Source: Dichotomocladium elegans (Eukaryota > Mucoromycota > Mucoromycetes > Mucorales > Lichtheimiaceae). Taken from it: 64,000 nt of DNA. Below, piece by piece: positions 33,182 to 45,953 of the stretch (the stretch's first letter is position 1; every line of letters begins with the position of its first letter). A program made the position numbers and the translations under genes. The stretch covers positions 186,001 through 250,000 of the forward strand of contig JAIXMN010000037.1 in assembly GCA_025716815.1 (NCBI GenBank). The letters run 5' to 3'. The notes under the pieces were generated by a model that saw only the letters and a program-made list of their open reading frames with translations, was not told the origin of the DNA and searched no databases.

Positions 33182-34819
33182 CTAACGGCCTGTGCGATTC
33201 CTCTCCACGATACGCAATACAGCGTATGAACCGGTGCTCGTGGCCAAGGCAAGCCAGAGACCGACATCGCCGCCAAGTACCTTGCTTGCCGGTCCTTCGA
33301 ACCAGGACTGCTTCATTCCCAGGACAGCTGCGGCGGCGCCGATTGATGTGGCGGCGAGGGCAGCAACGCCCGGCGGAAGTTTTGTGCGATCGTTCCAGAT
33401 GGTAAGCGGGTAGGCGCCTCTGCGAAAGAAAAAGTGCTCGAGGAGGAGGACGACGGCGTAAGGAGCGAAAATGTAGACGAGGATGCATGCGAATGCCTGA
33501 AAGAGGGGGATGAGCCTATCTGCAGCAGCCAAGGCCATTAGAGTATACGAAATGGCCATGACGCTGTTGTAAAACGCGGCAGGCAGCTGGGGATACAGAG
33601 ACGCGACGCCGAGCGAGACGCTGTACTCGATAGGCGCCATCGATCCCGCGACGCCAAGGCCGAGGAGGACAATCAGCATTTTGCCAATCACGCCCAAGGG
33701 TGCAAGGACACCGCCGAGCAGCCCGCCTATCCCGTACAGCTGGTAGCTATCCTGCCAGGCCGGGTGGCGCTGAATGCCCATCATGAGGACCAACCCGAGC
33801 AGCTCTAGGGACACCGACGGTAAAAAGGATCCCAGAAACGAAAGACCACCGACCAAGAGTGGATCGAACGTGGTTGGCTGCAAGGAAGGATTGATATTTT
33901 GACAGGCATCAGTTATGTACGTACTCGCAGCAATTGTGATCTCCTCAAATTTATATATATATATATTACCTGATGCACAGAATAGTCAGCCGCACACGTA
34001 TACAGTATAGGATAATTCGCCACGATCAGGGTAACAAAGGAAAGAAGACTGCCCAATTTATTCGTCGTCGATGACGACGACGGTAGGGCAATATCGTCAA
34101 TTATTGAAGGCAGGCTAACGATAGCAACAACAAAAAAGACGCACAAGACGATAATCCACACATAGCGCTCGATCTGGTGGACAATCGTATAACCCGACAC
34201 GCTTATGGCCCATGCCAGGAAAGCGACGAATACAATGCCCGCTGTAGAGGGTACATTTGCCGACGCAGACAGCATCTGTGCACCAAGAATGAGGGTAAGA
34301 ATGCTGTATCCAACATGGGTAAACAGCGTCATCATCACAGGGATTGCCGTGCCGACAATACCATAACTGTACCGCGTGATTGTCATTTGGGAGGTGCCGT
34401 ATCGGCACCCGAAGGTTGTGAACAATGCACCTAAAGTATTGTCTTTGAAAATGACTGCAGCACGTTTAGGCTAACCCCTTATTACCTGGCAAAATCGATA
34501 TGACATTGCCAACCAAAATGCAGGCAAGCCCTTCCCAGAACCCAAGGTTAAAGAGCTCTCCTGCCATGGCACCAATAGCCAAGGGACCCAGGGTCGCGTT
34601 AATACTGAACCAGATCGTAAAATTGTCCATGATGTGTCGATGGGTACGCTGATCCTCAGGGACCGGCCCTATTGCACAATGCTGCTCTTCTGCTGGCGGC
34701 CAGTCGGGCGAATGCGGCCGAAAAGACTGCTGATCCTCGAGTTCTTTACCGTACGTGTAGTAATACCCACTTTCGCGTATCAGAGATCGAGTCTCTTCTT
34801 CTCGATGACATCGGGTCAT
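33182..34819 (-). CDS. NCS1-family purine/cytosine permease-like transporter
   Basis: Member of the nucleobase:cation symporter-1 family (Fcy2-type), plasma-membrane carriers with 12 spans. Three exons: the N-terminal exon (34.48-34.82 kb) has the cytosolic region MTRCHREEETRSLIRESG and RPHSPDWPPAEEQ, then NFTIWFSINATLGPLAIGAM (TM1, usual family W-x-x-x-N start) and LGFWEGLACILVGNVISILP. The second (33.97-34.43 kb) has FGCRYGTSQMTITRYSYGIV, the conserved QM-x-x-x-RYS-G stretch, and IERYVWIIVL. The third (33.18-33.88 kb) has DPLLVGGLSFLGSFLPSVSL and FAPYAVVLLLEHFFFRRG, followed by two more spans. The stop is at 33182-33184. Length about 490 residues. The substrate (cytosine, adenine, or other) cannot be fixed by eye. 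The intron near 33.93-33.97 kb contains a short TA run. Confidence 0.88.
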
Positions 34820-35855
34820 GATCGGTAATATAGATATGTATATGGTGTTTATGGTAAATGCAAGCAAGGAAGAAGAGGACGATCCATTCTGTCTTTTATA
34901 GGCCATCTTATGATAACCAGCAAACTCTCCCTTACAAGTCTCATCCTTCTTTTTTTTTTTTGTTTTCTCCATAAAAGTAATAAACGATAACGGTAGTGTG
35001 CACACATGGATGAAACACTTTATGGGCCACGGTGCCACACACGCACACGATTGCCTACATACATGAGAGCACTCGATCTTCTGTGCGTTGTCAAAACCGG
35101 GAAATCGTGGGGCCGAGAACATCTTTCATCAAAGAACCACAGAATACGTAGCTACAATAGCGTGCCAGTGTCCGACTGGCGCTTTATATGCTATTGTGGG
35201 ATAGCAATTGGCATACCCAGAGAGAGACAAGAAATCATGGGAGAACAGATGTGCGATGCATCATAGCATATCTTTTAGGCTCCCATCTTTGTTTGTTTGC
35301 TTCAGGGATTGGCCACAAGTCCATCTGCCTTTTGTTCTTTGTGTATCAATGTGGAGTACTACGTACCTATACGTGATATTGTTAGTGAGCGAACATAACA
35401 GAGCTACAATAAACATGGATACAGGATGGCGCATAATGTAGCCATCGACACCAATCATGGACAATAAAAATAATAAACAACGCCGCCCACCTCATGCTTT
35501 TTTGGAAACCCTTTTGCCTTAGACCTTTCAGGAACTTGTCCATACGATATTAAGCTTGGAACGAAACGTAAAACCCCACCGCCCCGGGTTTACGTTCACT
35601 CGACGCTAGGCGGGAGAAGGAGTACACGTTAAACAACAGCAAACGACTGCAGCTCGCGGTAAAGAGTAGAGTCAATATATACACATGCTGTGCATCCAAC
35701 GTGGTCTCTAGTTAGCTCTATCAGAATCAGGAGAGCGGATACGCAGCGCAAAAGCATCCAATTATGCTATAACATATATAATTCACGGCTTTTTTTTTCC
35801 GCCAAGCTGTACACCCATTCCGCACAATCCGGGCATTGTCACTCACCAGGTATCA
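34820..35855. other. Spacer upstream of the permease
   Basis: The permease frame is open for 100 codons beyond the chosen ATG, but that part reads like low-complexity leader. From about 35125 to 35855 only short frames occur. No gene recognised; the left half should hold the permease promoter. Confidence 0.4.
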
Positions 35856-37609
35856 TCACGGTGCATTTATCCAATGCATGTATCTGCTTTTTTCAAACAA
35901 ATCATGCGAAACGAAAAGAAGATATCCAGCATATAATTCGGTTCGAAACACAACCCTCTGCTCATATTCAATCCCTGTTGGTTTCATAACAAGCTTGTTC
36001 TTCCCTAGCAGATCCACGCTCATAGATGACCCTGCGAACAAACCCTCAATCTTTGAATGACTTGAACACCTCACTGCCAAGGACATAGCTCTATTTGCGA
36101 TTACAGTATCCTCCCGGAGCTTCATGTTTTGCGTTGTGAAGGGAAGAGGGGGGCGTTTATACGAAACAATACAATGGGACCTGGTGAATTTTTCTAATGG
36201 GATACGTCTAATAGCACATACAAAATAAAGACATTACCGCCATCCCAAAAAGTATGTATGTACCTCCCGATCCAAATGCTTCATATGCACACCAAAGAGA
36301 TCGACACACGTGACGCCCGAGTATACACAACAGATCTTGCACAGTATCAAGTGAGATCGTATTGTCCTCATCCAGCATCCTGCCACACTATCTTTAATGA
36401 GCATATCGAAAAGGTAGCCTTTGTCGTTTAGGCCGCTTTTCTTGTATGCCAGAAAGCTCAATGGGGGCTCTTGGCAATTACAACCTCTGAAGAGATCCGT
36501 GTATAGACAACCTACCATTTGGGAAGAGAGTGTGTAGTTCCCTGAAATGACAACCGAGATATGGAATAAACGGTAGTCCCTGGAACAAATAGATACAGCA
36601 CACGGTTTCCTCTTTTATGTCCATGAGATCATCAGATGACCTCAAGCTATCTTGACATCCGTAAGGTCTCCTCAAATTATGTATACCATACGGAGAGGGA
36701 AATTGTAGGTCGAAAAGTCCGTGGGGATGCCTGTAGCGAAGAGAGAAAAAGCGGGGTACATGAATCCGCAACACGACTCAAAACAAGCAATGGAACCGAG
36801 CGCCAATGAATTTCATGGGCAATGCTTCCATTTATCGAAGCTTTTGCACTTTGGTCAATCACTCGGCGGGGTTTGGGCTTGCATAGGGCTTAATCGCTAC
36901 ATCTAATGGCCAAATAATAATAGCAGCACCTTGGGTTTCTCCAATTGTTCTTTCAAGATGCTCCAGTTGGAATAAATATTAGGTATCATGGCATACTGTA
37001 TGTCCAATGCATATATGGCTTGTCCATAGATAATTTTGTAGAATATCTCGCTGAGTGATCCAGTACACTCAAACCGCGGAGAATGCCGGTCACGATCACA
37101 CTGAAATGTATAGATTGGAACATGTATACGGCAGCCGATCATTGGGTGAAGGCCGCACTGGATGCTTTCCTCTAATCAGTCAGTAAATATGTATGTAGTG
37201 TATTGTACTTTATTGCATCTAGGACAGCTTTTTTTTTGTTTACCCGGGCGCAGGATTGGAAACCATGTGCAAACCCCATCCCTTCTCGTTCAGACATTAG
37301 CTGTCTCGTCTTATACCTGAATATTTGCTTCAAAGCCAAGATCGATGATGCATTGTCGCACACTTTCTTTGTAGACCAAAAAAATACGTTCAGGTGGCTC
37401 ATTGGGGATGATCATCTGCGACTGCACTCTTCCCAGATGCCGACAGCGCAACTGTATCCTCAGTCAGTTGGCTCGTGCTCATTTGTTTTGCCTGGTCTTA
37501 GTCTGTATGAATGCAAAAAGGGGATGTGGTACATATCGCCCATGGGGCTTGCACATACATTTGATACCCGTTCTGCATCCCCTCCCCATTTGTCGAGCAC
37601 TATTCGCAT
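35856..37609 (-). CDS. Unrecognised fragmented gene or degraded gene
   Basis: Several minus-strand segments look like true coding sequence rather than chance frames but match no family I know. In order from 37609 they are MRIVLDKWGGDAERVSN; MIIPNEPPERIFLVYKESVR and QCIIDLGFEANIQ; HPMIGCRIHVPIYTFQCDRD then FECTGSLSEIFYKIIYGQAI; ETVCCIYLFQGLPFIPYLGC; SFLAYKKSGLNDKGYLFDML, IKDSVAGCW and MKHLDRE; and SSMSVDLLGKNKLVMKPTGI, EYEQRVVFRTE, FEKSRYMHW. Some junctions have plausible GT/AG sites (for example after FEANIQ and after MKHLDRE), but I could not chain all of them without frame breaks. It may be a multi-exon gene of unknown function, or an old mobile-element or gene relic. Confidence 0.35.
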
Positions 37610-38409
37610 AATATTAGTGAGAGTGGTGGTGCTGGCGGTTTATGCTAGGTACAGCCGAGCATGTTAGTTTAGGTCAGTTAGCAAGTCCTTTTTAGGTGCG
37701 GAAAGGTTGCGTGGCTTGGGGGGGTTAGAAAGCAAAAGGTCACGTCCATCTGATGAATGAAACCGAAGCTAGATGGGCGCCACTTATGCTCAATGTCCAT
37801 AGGAAATTGGTCTGCGCTGTGGCTGTACGACTCTTTTGACGTTTATCCCGTTATCTCCCAATGGTGATGCCATTATAGGCAATGCCCCCGACCGGCAAAC
37901 ACCTCCGAGAATGTGGAGGGGCCCAAAGAGTTGAGGCAGGCCATGTGTTACACACTTGGCTGGGAGTAAAAAAAAAAAAAGATAGTTTGGAAAAGAGCCA
38001 GATGTGGAGAAAATGAGATCAAACCAGTGGGAAAAAAATTATGAATGCACAGCCCTTCGGTGACCATTTCGGCATCGCTGCTACTTTGTGCTAATAATAA
38101 TTTTTGTTGTCGTTTTGGGTGAAATGAAACGGAACTAAACTCAAGGCTGGTGGCATTGGAAGGGTGGCTGCGCAATGAAGAGGGAGGAACCGCTCATGTA
38201 TATAAGAATCGATGGACGGCCGTGGAGCAGCGAGCGGTGTTTCAGAAGCCAGTGGAGCTAAACGCGATGCAATCACAGCACACAGGAACAAATTACTCGC
38301 CCGTCCGGAGGTATATATAAAGCCGACATTTTCGTGCCCAATCTCCCTCCCCCCAAAGTATACCTACACTCTTCTTCTTAATTCTTAACGTTTTTTTCTT
38401 GATATCATC
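37610..38409. other. Promoter region of the acetate/ammonium transporter gene
   Basis: No gene recognised. The right end carries a TATA box about 90 bp before the start at 38410 and a pyrimidine-rich 5' leader (38340-38400). Confidence 0.5.
38312..38321 (+). promoter_or_regulatory. TATA box of the GPR1/FUN34/YaaH transporter gene
   Basis: TATATATAAA about 90 bp upstream of the ATG, followed by a CT-rich leader as in strongly expressed fungal genes. Function is inferred from position. Confidence 0.55.
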
Positions 38410-39157
38410 ATGTCCAGTGAACTCGCACAAGACTCTGAATCGAAGGTCCAGATGTCACTGCCGCCTCCACCCATCATCCAGAGCTACATCGTTGGTAACC
38501 CAGGACCGCTCGGTCTGAGCGCCTTTGCCCTCACAACGTTTGTTCTGTCGCTTCACAACGCTGGAGCGGGCATGCCTGTCGGTTCGCCGAGTAATATTGT
38601 TGTGGGCCTTGCTTTCTTCTACGGTGGCCTTGTTCAGGTAAAATATGCCACATTAAGTCATTTTATTTCTTCCTCGACACACGGAATTCTGACTTTGCCA
38701 CTGTATCGCACAAAACCCGGTGCTGTAGCTTTTGGCTGGAATGTGGGAATTCAGAACCGGTAACACATTTGGTGCCACTGCCTTCTCCAGCTACGGCGGC
38801 TTCTGGCTCTCGTACGCTCTGATCTTCATTCCCGGTGCAGGAATCACCAGCGCCTACACAGAAACTCCCGGTATTCTTTCCCGCTCGCTCACGATCTATC
38901 TGATCGCATGGGCCATCATGACTGCCATCTTTCTTATCGCCTCGCACCGGTCATCAGTCGGCATGGTTGCCCTCTTCTTCTTCTTGTTCTTGACTTTTGT
39001 CCTCCTCGCTGCTGCTGAGTACAACGCGAGCTCGAAGACGCAGGTTGCTGCTGGTGCGTTCGGCGTCATTACTGCTCTGATTGCCTGGTACAATGCCCTT
39101 TCGGGGCTCTTGACCAAGGAGTCTTCTTATTTCCAGCTGCCGGTTGGTGCCTTTTAA
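38410..39157 (+). CDS. GPR1/FUN34/YaaH (ATO) family transporter
   Basis: Six-span membrane protein of the acetate-uptake/ammonium-export family (yeast Ady2/Ato, bacterial SatP). Two exons, 38410-38637 and 38729-39157, give 218 residues. The N-terminal signature is GNPGPLGLSAFALTTFVLS with the conserved N-P-x-P-L-G stretch; then VGLAFFYGGLVQ; after the intron LLAGMWEFRTGNTFGATAFS and YGGFWLSYALIFIPG (the second family signature region); then ILSRSLTIYLIAWAIMTAIF, FLFLTFVLLAAAEY and AFGVITALIAWYNALSGLL. The length is normal and all key segments are present. The cytosolic N-terminus is short. The likely substrate is acetate or another monocarboxylate, an inference from the family. Confidence 0.95.
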
Positions 39158-41690
39158 CGCAACTCGCATTTCTCTAATCGCAATGCGGATACCCTGAATC
39201 ATTGTTGATGTATATTTTTCTTCACCCTTCTTCTTTCCCTCCCCACCCCCACCCCCTAACTCGCGCGCGCACGCACCGTGTCTTAACGTATCACCTTATT
39301 AATAAAACTTTCTTAATGATGCCATCCCGTACACTCCTGGGGGTGGGGGGGATTTTTTCACACGGTTTCCACAAATGGGGCAAATCGAAGGGCACTTCTT
39401 TTACCCATCCCTTTTTTGGCTTACCAACCGCGGGAAAATCTCCGTTCTCGAATACTTGTATTGTTCGTATAGTGTCGCTTATAGTTGAGACGGTCTGAAG
39501 AGCATTCAATTATAGACACACAACGCAAATATGCATTCGCCCGATGGTAATCCAATATGCTATTGGTCCTTGCAGGAGACGTGCATGCCCTTTTTTTTCT
39601 TTGTTTCTTTTTCGCTGACGGTACGTGATACGAATATTTAGTCCGGCTGTGTCACTAGCTTAAAAGGCAATATGCTCGAAACGGTTTAAAATACAGCATC
39701 CGTACAAAATGATGATTAAGCGCCTCTCCCCCCCCACTCTCTCTTGTATTGATCCCGAAAAGGATAGTATCTTGATTCCTTAACCTGGGTTTCCCAAGCC
39801 ACACAGAGACAAACAAAATAGGCAACGACCACCTGTCCAAGAATTATGTGCGGAATGAGGGACCCACTGAGAGCGCGTGAAAAGCGCGGTTGTCCCCCGT
39901 TATACTCATCTAGTCCATATAGACGGAGGAAATACTCCCCAACGATTGCATATTCTTAAACGCGCAGTGGCTAAGCCGACAGCATCAAGAAACGTTTAGG
40001 CATGAGGCACATGATTTGTTCTTCAATAAACGTGGGTTGGGATTGCATTGCGTACGAAAAAAAGGATACTTATCGCGGAACAGATTTTATGCATTGCCCT
40101 CGCCCACCCCCCTCTCCAGCAGCCATCGCAACCTTCTGTCCGCTAGGTTCAGATATGCAGTCAGCCCTGGGTGCCTTTGGTGCTGCACACCGCAAATCTT
40201 GTGCGTGTACAGCCACGCAGCACCTTCAGAGGTTTGTATCCACATAAAGCGGTGGATCTCCAACGTTCTGCTCCGCCCACTCCTGATGACCAAATCAATT
40301 ACCCAATCCCAGGTTACATTGGAGTTTCTTTAAGAATAGCTCAATAGGAAGCGGTCGGGGATGGTTGCCACTATCGAGGAAGCTCTTCCTTATCATTGGT
40401 TCAGCATTTAATCCCCTCGGTATGCGCCGTATCGCCCCTCGACCCTTTATACAACCAATGTCAAAAAGTTTATCTATCCTACATGGAAACTGCAGCCTTT
40501 CGGGGGGGGGTGAGTTTAAAGACGACTTTCATGGGGGATCATTATTTCAAGTCGATAATGCATGTATTAATACGGCTGAAAATTCTCTTCATATATCGAA
40601 CCGCCAGAATGACCATGTACCCATCCCTTTCGTTCCACATATTCGTCTGAATTGGATCTTTTTGAGCATCTTTTGTCAGACGTTAGGGGCAAAACAATAT
40701 GCAGCAGACTCTTGGGAAACAAGACATACGGAATAACATCAATTAGTCAAGTAAATCGAAGAGCCGCATTTCGAAGGTTCGTTTTCCAAGTCTGATAGGT
40801 GTCTTTCTTCGCTGCCCTACGAAGGGGACAACTGTGATACAGCTTAGACGATAACGGACGTGGTGCCACAGAAAATTCTGGAATGATTAGTGAATGGACA
40901 CGTGTCATATTCATTTCACCGTGGCTGTATATTCTATACTGTATAATGAAAGCGCATTGACTTTATAACGAGCGCCTGCTGCAGAATAACCCACCAGCTC
41001 CAAGTTGTGTGACAGGCTACAGCTTCTTTGTGTGATATGGATGTCTATAGCTTATCATTGGTTATAGGAGAGTATTTCTCATCAGCCAATTGCAATGAGT
41101 TTGTTTGCCGTCTAAGCGTGCCTGTTGTTCATAAAAAAAAATCTAGGGCTTGTACAGTCAAAACCGAATGACCGTTGTCCCTTGATATCAATTGTGTGTG
41201 TATGTGTGTGTGTCTTCCGCCGATTTGGCGTCCTCGTTACGCTCTCCAACGTCGCGTCGTGTTCATTGCCATCGTATGGAACCTCAGTTCCGGTGATCGC
41301 CATGATACGTCCAGATAGCGTACGGATACAAGTCAAGATTTACCTTCGAAAACACAGAGGCGTACTCTTGAAAACAGAAAGATACCCGATGAAGAAGACA
41401 GAGGCTGGATCATGCAGACTAGAGGGACTTCTTTTTTGCAGGTGATCGGTCCGATCTTATCGGCTTCTTTTGTTTTATTTTCAGAGAACGCTGTCCAATC
41501 CACATGTCACGGCCTGTCGGGCGGATTGTTCTACCGCTGAGATGTATCTAGGCTGAGGATTTTCCCGCTGATTCAGAATTACAAATACGGCTTCCACCCG
41601 ATCTAGATCATATAAATAGAGAGACCTGAGAACCTCATGAAAGCCTGCTCTCTCTCCCCCCACCTCTCCTGATCTCTAGTTATCCACACG
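39158..41690. other. Gene-poor 2.5-kb spacer
   Basis: Plus-strand frames of 80-125 codons (40002-40333, 40365-40736, 41125-41445) overlap, lack domains and do not chain. Simple runs include C- and G-homopolymers (around 39340 and 40503) and a short GT run near 41192. The right 150 bp should contain the MFS-gene promoter. Confidence 0.4.
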
Positions 41691-43737
41691 ATGAGTGAAG
41701 ACAGTACACATACCGGGACACCTACCATCCGGACCGAAGACGACTGCAGCATCAAGGAAAACACGCAAAAACAAGAAGAACGGACCGTCTGGGAGACGAT
41801 AAAGATCATATTGATGATGGTTGCTCTCCTTTTGATCATGTTCGCCGTGTCATTGAACAGCACGGTCGTTGCACCAGCCATGTCGATCATTGCCACCGAA
41901 CTTGATGCATTTGAGCAACAGACATGGATTGCTACGGCATATATGGTGTCCATGAATGCTTTCCAACCTCTCTCCGGCAAGGTAAAAGCACAGAGCAGTC
42001 AGATCGTTCAACCCGCAGGTACCTGAAACAAATTTTTATTAGTTCTCTGATATTTTCGGCCGTAAACCCATTCTCCTTTGCGGTACATTCTTCTTCTTGC
42101 TGGGCTCGCTCGTCAATGCTACAACACCCGGTATCGATGGATTGATTGCCGGTCGCACCCTTCAAGGTTTTGGCGCAGGTGGCGTGATGTCCATGGTCTT
42201 TGTCATCATCACCGATATCGCTCCTATTCTTTGGCGGCCCCGTCTGCAGGCCTTGTTGATTGTCGTCTACGGCATGGCCAGTGTGGTCGGTCCTTTGATT
42301 GGCGGAGCATTCGTCGATTACTTGTACGTTTTTTTTTTTTTTTTTAATCGGACCGCTTCTTTTTACTTACCGACATGACGCGTTCGAAACAGATCCTGGC
42401 GGTGGGACTTCTGGATCAACTTGATTCTCGTGGGCACAGCGACCGTGATCCTCGTTTTGTTTTTCAAAGACACATACCAGGTCAAAAAAGAGTCCCTTTT
42501 GACAAAGATCAAGCGGATCGACTTCCTGGGAACTCTGTTTTCCATTAGCTTCGTTGTCTGCCTTTTGTTGGCGCTCAGTTGGGGACCATTGGTAAGCCGA
42601 ATTCGAATGCGAAACGGGTGGGTGGCGGGGAAATGATCAAATACTAAAGAACGTTTGCAGTACGGTTGGGGAAGTGGCCACAGTATCGGTCCATTTGTCG
42701 CCAGCGGTGTGTCGCTCGTTGCGCTCATCTATGTCGAAGGCTGGGTCGCCAAAGAACCTGTAAGTTCTCTTTCTTCATCTCGCTCTCACTCTGTGTGTAT
42801 GTGTGGAAGTACCCTCTCACCAAACTTTATCATAGCTTATCCCTGCTGAAGTCATCTTGAACCCAAGCATTGTCCTCTTCTATCTTTACATGTGCTGCCT
42901 CGGCATCAGCTTCATTGGCACGCTCTACTTTGGCCCTATCATTTTCCAAGCTGTCTTTGGTGCCAACAGCTCCGAGTCAGGCATTCGCTTAATCCCTTAT
43001 ATGGCCTGCCTTATTGTGGGTTCCATCGGTAGTGGCATTCTTCTCCAGCGTTTCCCCTATGTGAAATTCTACATCATTGTTGGCGCGGCGTGCAACATGA
43101 TCGGTTATGGTCTCTTCTATACTGTTAACGAGACAGCCAATTGGGGCCGACAGGCTGGCTTCTTGACATTTTGCGGTAAGTTTTGCTTCTAGATGTATTA
43201 TCCACCACACTTCTCATGTTCCTTTTCTATATAGGTCTTGCATTTGGCCTCTCGCAACAAAACTGCCTATTGGGCGTCCAGGCCGTGTCTCCCAAGGAGC
43301 AGATGGCTGTCGCGACGTCGCTGAACAACTTCTTCATGCTTCTGGCGTCATCCATCGGCATTGCTATCTATGAAACGTTGTATTCGACTTTCTTGAGGGC
43401 CGAATTCAAGAGCCTGCCGATGGAGATACTTGGCGTCGCAAGCAAGTACGGAGCTCTGACCAACTACCTGTTCATCAAAGACCTTCCTGCTGAGGCGATG
43501 GTCCCCGTCATCCACGCCTATATGCAGGCCCTCCACAAGGTGTTCATTGTGCCCATTGTGGCCAGCGGAGTGGGCTTTATTTGCTCGCTGTGCATCCGCA
43601 ATGTGCGGTATGGAGCCGCAGCAGCAGGAGCACGCCCCATGGACATCGAAGAGAAGACGGAACTCCAGCAGCAAAATACCCCGAGTATCCGCACTGCCTC
43701 TGTAATAGAGCAGGATCTGGCTGAAGCAAAGCACTAG
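41691..43737 (+). CDS. MFS transporter, DHA2-type (14-span drug:H+ antiporter-like)
   Basis: Major facilitator with the 14-span layout of fungal multidrug and siderophore/toxin-efflux carriers. Six exons chain in phase. TM1 is IILMMVALLLIMFAVSLNST with the D1-like VVAPAMSIIATEL; then WIATAYMVSMNAFQPLSGK; after the first intron FSDIFGRKPILLCGTFFFLL (motif A, G-R-K/R); AGRTLQGFGAGGVMSMVFVI (motif B); ASVVGPLIGGAFVDYL (motif C, antiporter type); WRWDFWINLI; KIKRIDFLGTLFSISFVVCL; then YLYMCCLGISFIGTLYFGPI and further spans; and a cytosolic tail after SGVGFICSLCIRNVRYG, stop at 43735-43737. Introns are near 41.98, 42.32, 42.59, 42.76 and 43.17 kb. The family exports varied hydrophobic compounds or ions; the substrate here is unknown. 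A pyrimidine-rich leader precedes the ATG. Confidence 0.92.
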
Positions 43738-43989
43738 GCATCTTTATTTTTCTGACATTTCATCATCATCATCATCACCTCATATTTGACCATGTGCAAT
43801 CTTACGCTCCTAATAACTTTTATAATACTGTTGTAATTATTTATTTCTATTCACCGCATTCTGATAAATATATTTTTCAAACGTCATTGTGGTTTCATCA
43901 TGGGTTTTTTAAAGATGCAGAAAAAAAGGGGGAGGTGTGGTTCATCTTTTTGCTTTTTTACTACTCTTTCCATTGTCGACTACCCAGAC

Positions 43990-45767
43990 ATGTCGTAAGT
44001 CATTTGTATCTGTGGAGGTGGGTATTGAAATTTCCCAAGTGACACATTTCTCGGCGACTGCTCTAGTGCAGATATCGGTCTCATCGGTTTGGCTGTCATG
44101 GTATGTCATACAAAAAGGCAGCAACGCATCATGAGTTGATATTTTCTTTTCCCTTTTTGTGGGACGACAGGGCCAAAACTTGATCCTTAATATGGATGAT
44201 CATGGCTTTGTAGTGTGTGCTTTCAATCGCACGGTATCCAAAGTAGATCACTTTCTAGAGAACGAAGCCAAGGGTAAGTGGGTTGTGTAGAAAGTAACGG
44301 GGGTGAGCATTTGGGTCCCCGGGGGAGGCTTGATTCCAGCAACTGAGTTCTAAAAAACACCCCTGTGGGTTGGGATATTAGGCACCAAAATCATTGGTGC
44401 ACACTCCATCGAGGAATTTGTAAGCAAGCTAAAGCGCCCTCGCAAGATCATGCTCCTCGTCAAGGCCGGCCCAGCAGTGGACGAGTTTATTAGCCACCTC
44501 CTGCCGCACCTTGAAAAAGGCGACATTGTCATTGACGGCGGCAACTCGCACTTTCCGGACACCAACCGTCGGTGCAAGGAGCTAAAGGAAAAGGGAATCC
44601 TCTTTGTCGGCTCAGGTGTCTCGGGCGGCGAGGAGGGCGCACGTCGGGGGCCCTCACTCATGCCTGGCGGGAACCCAGAAGCCTGGGAACATATCAAACC
44701 CATCTTTCAAGCCATTGCAGCCAAGGCACCGGACGGCCAGCCCTGCTGCGATTGGGTAGGCGAAGACGGCGCAGGCCACTATGTGAAGATGGTTCATAAC
44801 GGCATTGGTACGGAGTAGCATAGAAAAAAAAAAGAGGGAGAGAGAAAGAAGGACGAGTCTGTGCTGATTCGAGCCCAAATACGCAGAGTATGGCGACATG
44901 CAACTGATTGCAGAAGTGTACCATATCATGAAAGAAGGACTCGGACTGACGGAGGACGAGATGGCGACCGTGTTTGAAAACTGGAACAAGGAGGAGCTTG
45001 ATTCGTTCCTGATCGAGATCACCCGCGATGTGCTGCGATACAAGGACGAGGACGGCAAGCCGCTGGTGGACAAAATCCTCGACAAGGCCGGCCAAAAGGG
45101 CACCGGCAAATGGACCGCGATTGACTCGCTCGACCGTGGCATTCCGGTCACACTGATTGGCGAGGCCGTCTATGCTCGGTGTCTGTCCTCGCTGAAGGAC
45201 GAGCGGGTGCGGGCGTCAAAGATTCTGGAGGGGCCCAAGAACGCCCGATTCTCGGGTGACAAGCAGGCCTTTGTGGGCCAGCTTGGCCAGGCACTGTATG
45301 CGGCCAAGATCGTCTCTTACGCACAGGGGTTCATGCTCATGCGCCAGGCCGCCACCGATTTTGGCTGGAACCTCAATTATGCAGGCATTGCTCTCATGTG
45401 GCGCGGTGGCTGCATCATTCGCTCCGTCTTCCTCGGCCAGATCAAGGACGCCTACACCAACAACCCCAAGCTAGAGAACTTGCTCTTTGACCCCTTTTTC
45501 CAAAAGGCATCGGCCAAGGCCCAGGATGCCTGGCGTACCGTCATTGGCACCGCTGCATCCTTGGGCATCCCCATCCCGTCCCTCGCTACGTCGCTCAGTT
45601 TCTATGACGGTCTTCGCCACGAACGTCTGCCCGCTAACCTTATCCAGGCCCATCGCGACTATTTCGGCGCTCACACCTATGAGCTCCTTGACCAGCCGGG
45701 CAAGTGGATACACACCAACTGGACAGGCACTGGCGGATCCGTTTCGGCATCCACTTACCAAGCGTGA
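43990..45767 (+). CDS. GND1: 6-phosphogluconate dehydrogenase, decarboxylating
   Basis: Oxidative pentose-phosphate enzyme converting 6-phosphogluconate plus NADP+ to ribulose 5-phosphate, CO2 and NADPH in the cytosol. The first coding exon is only 5 nt (43990-43994: ATG plus two bases), spliced to [20 protein letters not shown], whose GLAVMG is the dinucleotide-binding loop and is itself split by a second intron. Then [70 protein letters not shown]; and [20 protein letters not shown], containing the catalytic Lys and Glu and crossed by a third intron at the IE codon. [30 protein letters not shown] and [20 protein letters not shown] follow, and the tail [20 protein letters not shown] ends the protein. 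The length is normal (about 490). Confidence 0.97.
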
Positions 45768-45953
45768 GATATATACAGAGAAAAAATACATCACGCAACC
45801 TCCTCCATCTATTATGACAAAGCAGATCCAACACCAGGAATTCAGTAGTTATCTTTTCTTTATATATATATACGCACAATATAAAAAAAAAAAGAAATTA
45901 TAAGCTATACTAGGATATACAACTAACTTATTGGCGCCTTGGCTACAGTACAG

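Noticed and set aside
40365..40736. 123-codon plus-strand frame
   Set aside because: No domain, overlaps another frame, contains a G-homopolymer and has no supporting neighbouring exons.
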